DNA from: Acidobacteriota bacterium
GTDB taxonomy: Bacteria; Acidobacteriota; Terriglobia; Terriglobales; Acidobacteriaceae
Assembly (NCBI GenBank): GCA_021799945.1
Contig: JAJYZK010000209.1
Location: 1 to 6,035 of the forward strand
Direction of reading: 5' to 3'
Length of the DNA stretch: 6,035 nt
Part shown: one piece after another, positions 1 to 5,516 of the stretch
How positions within the stretch are numbered: the first letter of the stretch is position 1
How the letters are laid out: each line of letters begins with the position of its first letter
Position numbers and translations under genes: made by a program
Notes under the pieces: generated by a model
Told to the model about the DNA's origin: nothing
What the model saw: only the letters and a program-made list of their open reading frames with translations
Database searches by the model: none

Positions 1-2071
1 ACCCGTGGATGCGGAGCATGGGCTTGCCAGCCCCATGCACGGTGAGGTCGGCGAAAAACGGCGGATATTTCGAGTGCGGAAATCCAGCCCGATCCGGATG
101 AAGGACGGCGCGCCGGACGCCGTCAACCACCAATTCCAGCCGATCGCAGTTCGAGAAGATGGCGACCCTGTCGCCCGGCCCCGCGGGGGAATGGGGGCCG
201 AAGTCCCAATAAAAGCTCGGCTCGATCACCGGGCGCACCTTGGCGTCTACCTGCGCTCGATAGAACGATGCGCCCAGTTTCGGATTGCGGAAGACGTCCG
301 CCACCCCTGGACACTTCACGCCGTCATAGGCGTTCAGCAGGCTCGCGTAATCGAAGGCGCACCAGGCGAGCACGCCTCCGTTCCGCGGGTAGGCCGCGCC
401 CCGGTCATGCGCCTGAGCGTGGAAAACCGCTTGCTCTTGCTGGAGCTTCAGGTCTCCGGCCCGGCGATACGTAATGTCGAAACCCTTTCCCCGCCCGTAG
501 TCGAATTGACCCACCGTCTCGGTGACGAAGTACGGCACACCCGGCAAGGGCGCCTGTATCCCCACGCTGCCGTCCGGCGCCGCATGGTAATCGTCGAAGG
601 CAAATACGTCCTCGCGCCATTGCTCGCGCCAGGTCTTCATCGACGAGGGGGTCATGGATCCGGAGGTGGGCCGCGAATCGTCGAGCGCCTTCGCCGCCTC
701 CCGCGTGCGTCGATAGAACTCGGGATCGTTGCGAGATTCGTTCACCCGAACTCCCCAGATGACCACCGCGGGATGGTTTCGGTCCCGGCGCACCATGTCC
801 CTCACGTCGCTGACCAACTGATTCTGCCAGGCTTCATCGCCGATGTATTGCCATCCCGGAGGTTCTTCCCAGACCATCATTCCGAGTTCGTCGCAAGCAT
901 CCAGAAAGGCCTCGGATTGCGGATAGTGGGAACACCGGACCATGTTGCAATTGAATTCGCGGCGCAGAATCTCGGCGTCCCTGCGCAGCACTCTGGGGGG
1001 CGCGGCGAAACCCACGTAGGGATAGAGTTCGTGCCGATTCAATCCGAAGATCCGGAGCCGCTTGCCGTTCAGAAAAAATCCATCGATTTCGAACCGCGCA
1101 TCGCGAAACCCCACCCGGGTCCGATACCGATGCCAGGGCGCATCGCCCGCAAACAGAGTGACCGCCAGATCGTAGAGATACGGCGCCGACACATCCCACA
1201 ACCGGATATTCCCGAGGTCCCCTAAGCGCAGCGTCGTTTCACTTTCCCCGGCCGACGCCAGTCCGATGTTCTTCGAGGTTCTGGCCACGATGCGGGAACC
1301 ATCGTGGAGGCTTGCCACCAGACGCATGGGACCTGGCGCGGGCGCGCCGGCATTGACCGAACAGGTGACCTCGACTTGCCGGTCGGCGGCCAGCACATTC
1401 ACCGGTTTGGCGAATACGCTGCTGAGAAATATCTGCGGGACAATGCGCAACTCCACCGCGCCGTTGATGCCCCCGGGGAGCATGTAATCCACCGATGGCG
1501 GACCCTGGGGAGAACCCGCGGGCGGGATGCTCTCCCAGCGCGCATCCACGGCAACCGCAAGCACATTCCTTTCCTGTATCAGGCCGGTTATCTCCCGCTC
1601 GAATGGAAGAAATCCGCCCAGATGCCGCGCCAACGGATGGCCGTTCAGCGCCGGGCTCGCGGCGGCCAGGACGCGGTCGAAATGCAGAAAGGCCCGCCGG
1701 CCCTCGATTCCAGCCGGCCTCGCAAAATGCCGGCGATAGATCCAAACTTGCTCCCAGGTTGCGGGATCGCAATTTTGCCAGGGAAGCGCGGTGACGCAAT
1801 GCGGCAGCGTGACGGAGCGAAACGAGCCGTCCTTGAAATCCGGCGCCAGGGCCGCGGCATCGAACTTTCCACCGAAAAGCCAGTTCCGATCCAAGGGAAA
1901 GATCTGTTGCGCAGGTCCGCGGTTTCCCCGATTCGGATCCGGGTTCGGATCCGCGTTCGCGCTCCAGCCTCCGAGCATGGGGATGGGGGTCAGAGCGGCC
2001 GCTGTAACGCCACAGTCACGGAGGAACTCTCTTCGGGAGCGCAACGTCGGAGGGATGATCTTTCTGGACAA
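1..2071 (-). CDS. Tat-exported glycoside hydrolase family 2 protein (beta-galactosidase-like), 3' end cut by window edge
   Basis: The frame is open for 690 codons from a TTG at 2071 and runs off the left edge. An AAGGAG Shine-Dalgarno (2080-2085) lies 8 nt upstream of the TTG. An in-frame GTG at 2078-2080 overlaps that site and is less likely. The N-terminus is a Tat signal: SRREFLRD with twin Arg13-Arg14, a hydrophobic stretch to about residue 36, and likely cleavage after ANA (residue 40). A short Asp-Pro-Asn linker follows. The GH2 jelly-roll domain spans about 57-225, an Ig-like domain about 225-335, the TIM barrel from about 340 (GLNRHE, 343-348; RCSHYPQ with His382), and a C-terminal beta domain from about 600. 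The probable acid/base is Glu445 in WGVRVNES and the probable nucleophile Glu518 in TETVGQ. The family hydrolyses beta-glycosides; the exact sugar cannot be read from sequence. Export suggests action on external glycans. GH2 assignment is firm, beta-galactosidase is a guess. Confidence 0.93.
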   Translation of the reverse strand, partial: MSRKIIPPTLRSRREFLRDCGVTAAALTPIPMLGGWSANADPNPDPNRGNRGPAQQIFPLDRNWLFGGKFDAAALAPDFKDGSFRSVTLPHCVTALPWQNCDPATWEQVWIYRRHFARPAGIEGRRAFLHFDRVLAAASPALNGHPLARHLGGFLPFEREITGLIQERNVLAVAVDARWESIPPAGSPQGPPSVDYMLPGGINGAVELRIVPQIFLSSVFAKPVNVLAADRQVEVTCSVNAGAPAPGPMRLVASLHDGSRIVARTSKNIGLASAGESETTLRLGDLGNIRLWDVSAPYLYDLAVTLFAGDAPWHRYRTRVGFRDARFEIDGFFLNGKRLRIFGLNRHELYPYVGFAAPPRVLRRDAEILRREFNCNMVRCSHYPQSEAFLDACDELGMMVWEEPPGWQYIGDEAWQNQLVSDVRDMVRRDRNHPAVVIWGVRVNESRNDPEFYRRTREAAKALDDSRPTSGSMTPSSMKTWREQWREDVFAFDDYHAAPDGSVGIQAPLPGVPYFVTETVGQFDYGRGKGFDITYRRAGDLKLQQEQAVFHAQAHDRGAAYPRNGGVLAWCAFDYASLLNAYDGVKCPGVADVFRNPKLGASFYRAQVDAKVRPVIEPSFYWDFGPHSPAGPGDRVAIFSNCDRLELVVDGVRRAVLHPDRAGFPHSKYPPFFADLTVHGAGKPMLRIHG
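1932..1955. repeat. 12-bp near-perfect tandem duplication in the GH2 linker
   Basis: TTCGGATCCGGG is followed directly by TTCGGATCCGCG, differing at one base, with a further TTCG after it. On the coding (minus) strand it encodes the Asp-Pro-Asn-Pro-Asp-Pro-Asn linker immediately after the Tat signal. The unit length is a multiple of three, so the reading frame is kept. Confidence 0.75.
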
Positions 2072-2079
2072 TTGTTCCA

Positions 2080-2085
2080 CTCCTT
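2080..2085 (-). promoter_or_regulatory. Shine-Dalgarno site that sets the TTG start of the GH2 gene
   Basis: On the minus strand the sequence reads GGGGGAAGGAG, then 8 nt, then TTG at 2071-2069. The spacing is ideal for the TTG. The in-frame GTG uses the last base of the same site and so would have no spacer. The TTG start leaves a complete Tat signal peptide, whereas the first in-frame ATG (Met32) would remove the twin arginines. Confidence 0.7.
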
Positions 2086-2162
2086 CCCCCAGGAATCTTC
2101 GAAGCGGACTCAAACTCGGTCGCCGGCAACGCTTCCGATCCGGCCCGGCCTTCCAGTCTTGC

Positions 2163-2168
2163 ATAATA
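2163..2168 (-). promoter_or_regulatory. Possible -10 element upstream of the GH2 gene
   Basis: TATTAT on the minus strand, about 92 nt before the TTG start, is the best -10-like hexamer in the divergent region. No convincing -35 lies 16-18 nt upstream, where the sequence is roughly TCCCAG. This is a weak call from A/T content and match only. Confidence 0.25.
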
Positions 2169-2430
2169 GACTCTCCGGCTCTTCCCTGGGAGTTTGTTGA
2201 AAAACGCGCGGACGCGCGGAGCGAGGCGCAGCAGGACGCGCAAGTTCGCTTAACCAATGAACTGGTATCCTGAGCGCGGTTTGACCGGCTATTGGGCCAA
2301 ATGGAGTCGAAGGCTCTGCGGTCGTTCTTGATCGAATTTCTGATTCGCCACGCTAGAGATGGACCCGCCTGGAAATCCTGCCGAAGCGGGGCTTCCGAGC
2401 CGGCGCCCGGACGATGGGCGGCCGGTGCTC

Positions 2431-2436
2431 TAAACT
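2431..2436 (+). promoter_or_regulatory. Possible -10 element close to rfbD
   Basis: TAAACT stands out in GC-rich surroundings and would place a transcript start about 10 nt before the rfbD ATG, giving a very short leader. No clear -35 is visible. The same bases include the in-frame TAA (2431-2433) that bounds the rfbD frame upstream, so the A/T content may have no promoter meaning. Confidence 0.18.
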
Positions 2437-2451
2437 GGACCGGGACGAGGC

Positions 2452-3336
2452 ATGCGAATTTTGCTAATGGGGAAAGACGGGCAGGTGGGAGCGGAGTTTG
2501 CTCGTCTGCGGCTGCCCGGCGCCCAGTTGATCGCCGCCGGCCGGAAGGAATGCGACCTGCGCCAGGAGCCTTCGATCCGCGCGCTGGTTCGGAATATCGG
2601 ACCGGATGCGATCGTGAACGCCGCAGCCTACACGGCGGTGGATCTGGCTGAACGGGAGCCGGAGTTGTGTTTTTCGGTGAATGCCGAGGCGCCGCGGGTT
2701 CTGGCCGAAGAGGCGGCGGCGTTGGGCGCGGCGTTGATCCACTATTCGACGGATTACGTCTTCAACGGCGAAAAGCGCGAGCCGTATGTGGAAAGCGACC
2801 CGACCGCTCCTCTGAGCGTGTATGGAGCATCGAAGGCGGCCGGGGAGCGGGCCATCGCCGCAACCGGGGCGGCGGCTTTGATTCTGCGCACTTCGTGGGT
2901 CTACGGCGCGCGGGGGAAAAACTTTCTACTCACCATGCTGCGGCTGGCGCGGGAGCGCGAGGAGCTGCGGGTAGTCGACGATCAGGTGGGCGCGCCCACC
3001 TCCGCGGCGGCCATCGCTCAGGCCACCGCTCGGCTGCTTGCGGGCATCGGCGCCGGTTCGATCCGGGCCGGCGAGACCGCGGGCGTGTATCACATGACGG
3101 CGGCAGGGGCCACCTCCTGGTGCGGCTTCGCCCGGGCGATCCTTGAAAAACGCGGCGGCGAAAAAAGCGGCGGCGCGCCGGCAACGCGCATCACGCCGAT
3201 TTCCACGGCCGAGTACCCCGCGCCCGCCAGGCGTCCGGCAAATTCCCGGCTCTGCAACGATAAGTTCGAACGCGCCTTCGGCTTCCGCCTTGCGCCCTGG
3301 CCTCAGCAGTTGGAGGAAGTACTGGAGACGGTATAA
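2452..3336 (+). CDS. rfbD: dTDP-4-dehydrorhamnose reductase
   Basis: This enzyme (RmlD) uses NAD(P)H to reduce dTDP-4-dehydro-L-rhamnose to dTDP-L-rhamnose, the last step of making the activated sugar for O-antigen and other surface polysaccharides. It is a cytoplasmic extended short-chain dehydrogenase. The 294-residue product has the usual family length. The Rossmann nucleotide loop GKDGQVG is at residues 7-13, VNAAAYTAVD at 55-64, the catalytic Thr100 in STDYVF, and the Tyr124-x3-Lys128 pair in YGASK. RTSWVYG (146-152), DDQVGAPT (176-183) and the C-terminal ARRPANS motif are also typical. An in-frame TAA at 2431-2433 and the immediate start of the Rossmann fold fix the ATG, although only a modest GGGA lies ahead of it. 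rfbC follows on the same strand after 210 bp; rfbA and rfbB are not in view. Confidence 0.97.
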   Translation: MRILLMGKDGQVGAEFARLRLPGAQLIAAGRKECDLRQEPSIRALVRNIGPDAIVNAAAYTAVDLAEREPELCFSVNAEAPRVLAEEAAALGAALIHYSTDYVFNGEKREPYVESDPTAPLSVYGASKAAGERAIAATGAAALILRTSWVYGARGKNFLLTMLRLAREREELRVVDDQVGAPTSAAAIAQATARLLAGIGAGSIRAGETAGVYHMTAAGATSWCGFARAILEKRGGEKSGGAPATRITPISTAEYPAPARRPANSRLCNDKFERAFGFRLAPWPQQLEEVLETV

Positions 3337-3546
3337 AGATGCATGAACAGATGCGTTCCAGCGCGCGGCGGAATCGGCGTCGAGCCGCAGGGCCACAAAA
3401 TCCGCCGGATTAGCGGCCTCCGTGCGCGGCCCCTCCGGCGCGCCTGATTTCAACCTCGGTTCAACCTCGGATCGATCGCCGGTCCCCATCGCCCGCATCC
3501 TTCGCCTCCGGCGCCGCGGCGCATTCCATCACAAACGGGAGCCTCC
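3337..3546. other. Gap between rfbD and rfbC, no gene seen
   Basis: This 210-bp stretch is long for a tight operon. It contains an 11-bp perfect tandem repeat (3449-3470) and the GGGAG ribosome-binding site for rfbC (3537-3541). I see neither a convincing promoter nor a terminator, so rfbD and rfbC could be co-transcribed or separately expressed. Open frames crossing the gap on the minus strand are mostly antisense to rfbD. Confidence 0.5.
3449..3470. repeat. 11-bp perfect tandem duplication
   Basis: TTCAACCTCGG occurs at 3449-3459 and again at 3460-3470 with no mismatch, in the non-coding gap between rfbD and rfbC. It is probably a small slippage duplication. A paired binding site on one face of the helix is possible, because the 11-bp period is close to one DNA turn. 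Confidence 0.8.
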
Positions 3547-4086
3547 ATGAACGTAGAGTCCACCTCGATCGCCGAAGTTAAGGTTCTCGAACCCAAGGTC
3601 TTCTCCGACAGCCGGGGATATTTCTTCGAGAGCTTCAATGAGCGCTCCATCGCCGCCCTGGGGATTTCCGAGCGCTTTGTGCAGGACAATCACTCCTTCT
3701 CCCGCGGCGGCGTCCTACGCGGCCTGCATTACCAGATTCGCCAGCCGCAAGGCAAGCTGATTCGCTGCATCCGGGGAGAGATCTTCGATGTCGCGGTCGA
3801 CCTGCGGCGCAGCTCGCCCACCTGCGGCGCCTGGACGAGCGCCGTTCTGAGCGCCGAGAACCGCCGGATTCTGTGGATTCCGCAGGGATTCGCGCACGGC
3901 TTTCAGGTTCTTTCCGCCGAGGCCGAGGTGCTATACAAAGCGACCGACTTCTACGCCCCCCTGCAGGAGAGGACCATCCTGTGGAACGACCCCGCCATCG
4001 GCATTGAATGGCCGGGACCCGAGCCTATTCTGTCGGAAAAGGATCTGGCCGGATTGAGCCTGGGAGCGGCCGAGCTTTTCGATTGA
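3547..4086 (+). CDS. rfbC: dTDP-4-dehydrorhamnose 3,5-epimerase
   Basis: RmlC epimerises C3 and C5 of dTDP-4-dehydro-6-deoxy-D-glucose, giving the substrate reduced by RmlD, whose gene lies just upstream. It is a cytoplasmic, cofactor-free cupin-fold dimer. The 179-residue product has the normal family length and nearly every family motif: SDSRGYFFESFNE (20-32), QDNHS (46-50), RGLHYQ (58-63), QGKLIRC (68-74), DVAVDLR (81-87), IPQGFAHGF (111-119) and WNDPAIGIEWP (146-156). By comparison with the Salmonella and E. coli enzymes, His61 is the catalytic base and Tyr130 the likely acid, with Asp166 in LSEKD as His61's partner; the last is an alignment by eye. The start is supported by GGGAG 5 nt upstream and by the conserved N-terminal beginning. 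No oddities are visible. Confidence 0.97.
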   Translation: MNVESTSIAEVKVLEPKVFSDSRGYFFESFNERSIAALGISERFVQDNHSFSRGGVLRGLHYQIRQPQGKLIRCIRGEIFDVAVDLRRSSPTCGAWTSAVLSAENRRILWIPQGFAHGFQVLSAEAEVLYKATDFYAPLQERTILWNDPAIGIEWPGPEPILSEKDLAGLSLGAAELFD

Positions 4087-4095
4087 AGAAGCGCG

Positions 4096-4112
4096 CGCCG
4101 CCACCCGCGGCG
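4096..4112 (+). terminator. GC-rich hairpin just after rfbC, possible weak terminator
   Basis: CGCCGC, a 5-nt loop CACCC, and GCGGCG form a 6-bp perfect stem beginning 9 nt after the rfbC stop codon. No T-run follows (the next bases are ACTCAGG), so it is not a classical intrinsic terminator. It could act as a 3' end stabiliser. Confidence 0.3.
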
Positions 4113-4119
4113 ACTCAGG

Positions 4120-4125
4120 TAGAAT
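4120..4125 (+). promoter_or_regulatory. Possible -10 element abutting the 18-bp palindrome
   Basis: TAGAAT lies 7 nt upstream of the palindrome at 4133-4150, so a transcript starting here would begin at or inside it. That arrangement fits an operator overlapping a start site. There is no -35-like hexamer at the expected distance (the sequence there is GCCGCC), so the call rests on position and the -10 match only. Confidence 0.22.
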
Positions 4126-4132
4126 GATGGCC

Positions 4133-4150
4133 TAAAGTCTTAAGACTTTA
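4133..4150. promoter_or_regulatory. Perfect 18-bp A/T-rich palindrome, candidate operator
   Basis: TAAAGTCTTAAGACTTTA equals its own reverse complement over all 18 bases. It lies 46 nt after the rfbC stop and 445 nt before the lyase start, in an otherwise very GC-rich area. The length and full symmetry suit a site for a dimeric helix-turn-helix regulator. It could instead form a weak A/T-rich hairpin followed by TTT. No regulator gene is in the window to pair with it. Confidence 0.5.
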
Positions 4151-4415
4151 TTTCACGCAAGGGGTGACTTTTCGCCTGCCCCCGCGTCCATCACCTGAAG
4201 GGAGGAGCGGAGCCCGCATGACCATCGTTTTGCGCGGCCGCCGAGCGGAGACATGAGGACGATAGCGGCTGGAGAATTGGGCATGGCGCGTTCTTCCGGC
4301 ATACACCCCGGCCCAAACCGCTCGCGGCCCGGTCGCACAGTCCGTGCGGTTTGCGGGCGGTCTCCGTTGCGTGCGCGGCGGAGGGAGGGCCCCTCGCCGT
4401 ATGCCGCGTCCTTTA

Positions 4416-4439
4416 CCGCATCCCTGGCCGCATCCCTGG
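4416..4439. repeat. 12-bp perfect tandem duplication
   Basis: CCGCATCCCTGG occurs twice without a gap or mismatch, at 4416-4427 and 4428-4439, in the non-coding stretch upstream of the lyase gene. It probably arose by replication slippage. Confidence 0.8.
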
Positions 4440-4497
4440 AAAGTTTGCCCAAACCCGCCGGCATCGTCGCTCCGGCATTCTCACGCCCACGACAGCC

Positions 4498-4576
4498 TTG
4501 ATCGAAGGGGCGCGGTGAACGGTCCCTGCGCCGCGCATCGCTTCGAAGGGCTGGATGGGACCGCATTTCGATCGAA
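4498..4576 (+). promoter_or_regulatory. Nested inverted repeats in the presumed leader of the lyase gene
   Basis: GATCGAA (4500-4506) is complementary to TTCGATC (4567-4573). Inside it, CGGTCCC (4520-4526) is complementary to GGGACCG (4557-4563). Within that, TGCG-CCG-CGCA (4527-4537) can form a small hairpin. The fold would end 5 nt before the AAGGGGG ribosome-binding site. Pairing was read by eye without a folding energy, and GC-rich DNA yields such stems by chance. Confidence 0.3.
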
Positions 4577-4595
4577 CACCAAGGGGGATTTGATC

Positions 4596-5477
4596 ATGAA
4601 TTCTAGCAGCAGGCTTCGTCGCCGGATTCAGGCAGGCGATTTCATCGTGGCGCCCGGAGCCTATGACTGTCTTTCAGCCAAGGCGGCCGAACTGGCCGGC
4701 TTTTCGGCCATCTACATGACCGGAATGGGAACCTCCGCAAGCAGGCTGGGGCTGCCGGACTACGGCTTGGCGACCATGTCCGAGATGGTGTCCAATGCGA
4801 CCGCCATGGCCTCCGCGACAGGCATTCCCGTCATCGCGGACGCCGATACCGGCTATGGAAACGAGCTGAATATGACCCGCACGGTGCATGAATTCGAGCG
4901 CAGCGGCGCCGCGGGAATCCATATCGAAGATCAGGTGTTTCCAAAGAAATGCGGGCATCTGGACAGCAAGCAGGTCATTCCGCTGAGGGCCTTTGTCAGC
5001 AAGATTCACGCCGCGGTCCGGGCCCGGCAGAGCGACGACTTCATCATCATCGCGCGCACCGACGCCAACGCCGTCCTGGGTTTTGAAGAGGCGATCGCGC
5101 GCGCCAACGAGGCCCTCGCGGTGGGAGCAGACCTGGCTCTGGTGGAGGCGCCGGAATCCATGGCGGAGCTGGAAGAGGTTCCCCGTCGCGTGCACGGTCC
5201 CTGCGTCCTGAACGTCCTGCTGGGAGGCAAGAGTCCGCTGCTTTCGCTCCATGCCGTGAGCGAACTTGGCTACCGGATGGTGTTGCTGTCGGATGTTCTG
5301 CTGAGCGCGGCCATCACCGCCTACGATTCCGTGCTGAACACCGTGCGCACCTCGCGCGAACCGCTGCACCTGAAAAACAGTCTCTCCCCCAGGGATATCT
5401 TCAAAAGACTCGGCTCCGAGAATTGGGACCGGCTGCGGTCCGACGAGAGCGCGGTGGTGGTCTCGCCCGGAGTTTGA
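4596..5477 (+). CDS. Isocitrate lyase/PEP mutase superfamily C-C lyase (2-methylisocitrate lyase-like)
   Basis: The 293-residue product is a cytoplasmic alpha/beta-barrel enzyme of the family that includes 2-methylisocitrate lyase, 2,3-dimethylmalate lyase, oxaloacetate hydrolase and PEP mutase. Visible motifs are APGAYDCLSA (19-28), MTGMGTSAS (41-49), the metal-binding ADADTGYGN (81-89), IHIEDQ (108-113), the active-site loop KKCGH (117-121) with Cys119, and IIARTDA. KKCGH marks the lyase branch that breaks C-C bonds with Cys as general acid; PEP mutases lack that Cys. The length matches 2-methylisocitrate lyase (about 295) rather than the much longer true isocitrate lyases. The ATG start has AAGGGGG 8 nt upstream, and family homology begins at once. 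The frame stays open to 4344, but that extension is low-complexity. No prpC or prpD neighbour is present, so the substrate is undecided. The next gene converges 39 bp away. Confidence 0.92.
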   Translation: MNSSSRLRRRIQAGDFIVAPGAYDCLSAKAAELAGFSAIYMTGMGTSASRLGLPDYGLATMSEMVSNATAMASATGIPVIADADTGYGNELNMTRTVHEFERSGAAGIHIEDQVFPKKCGHLDSKQVIPLRAFVSKIHAAVRARQSDDFIIIARTDANAVLGFEEAIARANEALAVGADLALVEAPESMAELEEVPRRVHGPCVLNVLLGGKSPLLSLHAVSELGYRMVLLSDVLLSAAITAYDSVLNTVRTSREPLHLKNSLSPRDIFKRLGSENWDRLRSDESAVVVSPGV

Positions 5478-5516
5478 TCGGGGCCGGGGCGCGGCGCCGC
5501 GGAGGCCGGGCGCAGG

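Larger units (their letters stand above)
2086..2451. other. Divergent intergenic region between the GH2 gene and rfbD
   Basis: No convincing gene is present on either strand. Short open frames here have no recognisable protein features, and none fits with the start of either flanking gene. The stretch must hold the promoters for both divergent genes. It includes a weak TATTAT on the minus strand, a possible TAAACT on the plus strand just before rfbD, and a GC-rich segment with a TTGTTGAAAAAC core near 2190-2240 that may be a dispersed repeat. Confidence 0.6.
4151..4595. other. Long region before the lyase gene, no convincing gene
   Basis: Open frames cross this region on both strands, but their translations are rich in Arg, Pro, Ser and Ala, show no domain, and look like random reading of GC-rich DNA. 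It holds a 12-bp tandem repeat (4416-4439) and nested inverted repeats (4498-4576) ending just before the lyase ribosome-binding site. It may be a long 5' leader, a decayed gene or plain spacer. I could not match it to a known riboswitch class. Confidence 0.5.

Noticed and set aside
5..1225. A 406-codon plus-strand open frame antisense to the GH2 gene
   Set aside because: The minus strand carries a continuous GH2 protein with all family motifs across this span. The plus-strand translation has no recognisable domain, and long antisense frames are expected in GC-rich coding DNA.
2016..2243. Minus-strand 75-codon frame spanning the GH2 start
   Set aside because: It overlaps the GH2 signal-peptide coding region in another frame, has no domain, and its start lies in the suspected repeat.
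2926..3498. Minus-strand 190-codon frame overlapping rfbD
   Set aside because: It is mostly antisense to the conserved C-terminal half of rfbD, and its Arg/Ala/Gly-rich translation shows no domain.
4218..4256. A 12-codon ORF after GGAGGAG, overlapping the next ATG by ATGA, considered as a leader peptide
   Set aside because: The spacing from the ribosome-binding site is long, the peptide has no regulatory codon run, and the frame it would couple to does not look like a real gene.
4153..4566. Minus-strand 137-codon frame in the region before the lyase
   Set aside because: It has no recognisable domain, Arg-rich random-looking composition and no good ribosome-binding site. It could be a decayed gene, but nothing supports that directly.
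4344..4595. An 84-residue N-terminal extension of the lyase in the same frame
   Set aside because: Its residues are rich in Arg, Pro and His and include the tandem-repeat translation. Family homology begins at the ATG at 4596, which has a good ribosome-binding site.
4674..5369. Minus-strand 231-codon frame antisense to the lyase
   Set aside because: The plus strand encodes a complete conserved enzyme here; the antisense translation is His/Arg/Gly-rich with no domain.
5490..5501. CGCGGCGCCGCG palindrome between the convergent genes, considered as a shared terminator
   Set aside because: It is a 12-bp GC palindrome with no loop to spare and no T-run on either strand. Such palindromes are common in GC-rich DNA.
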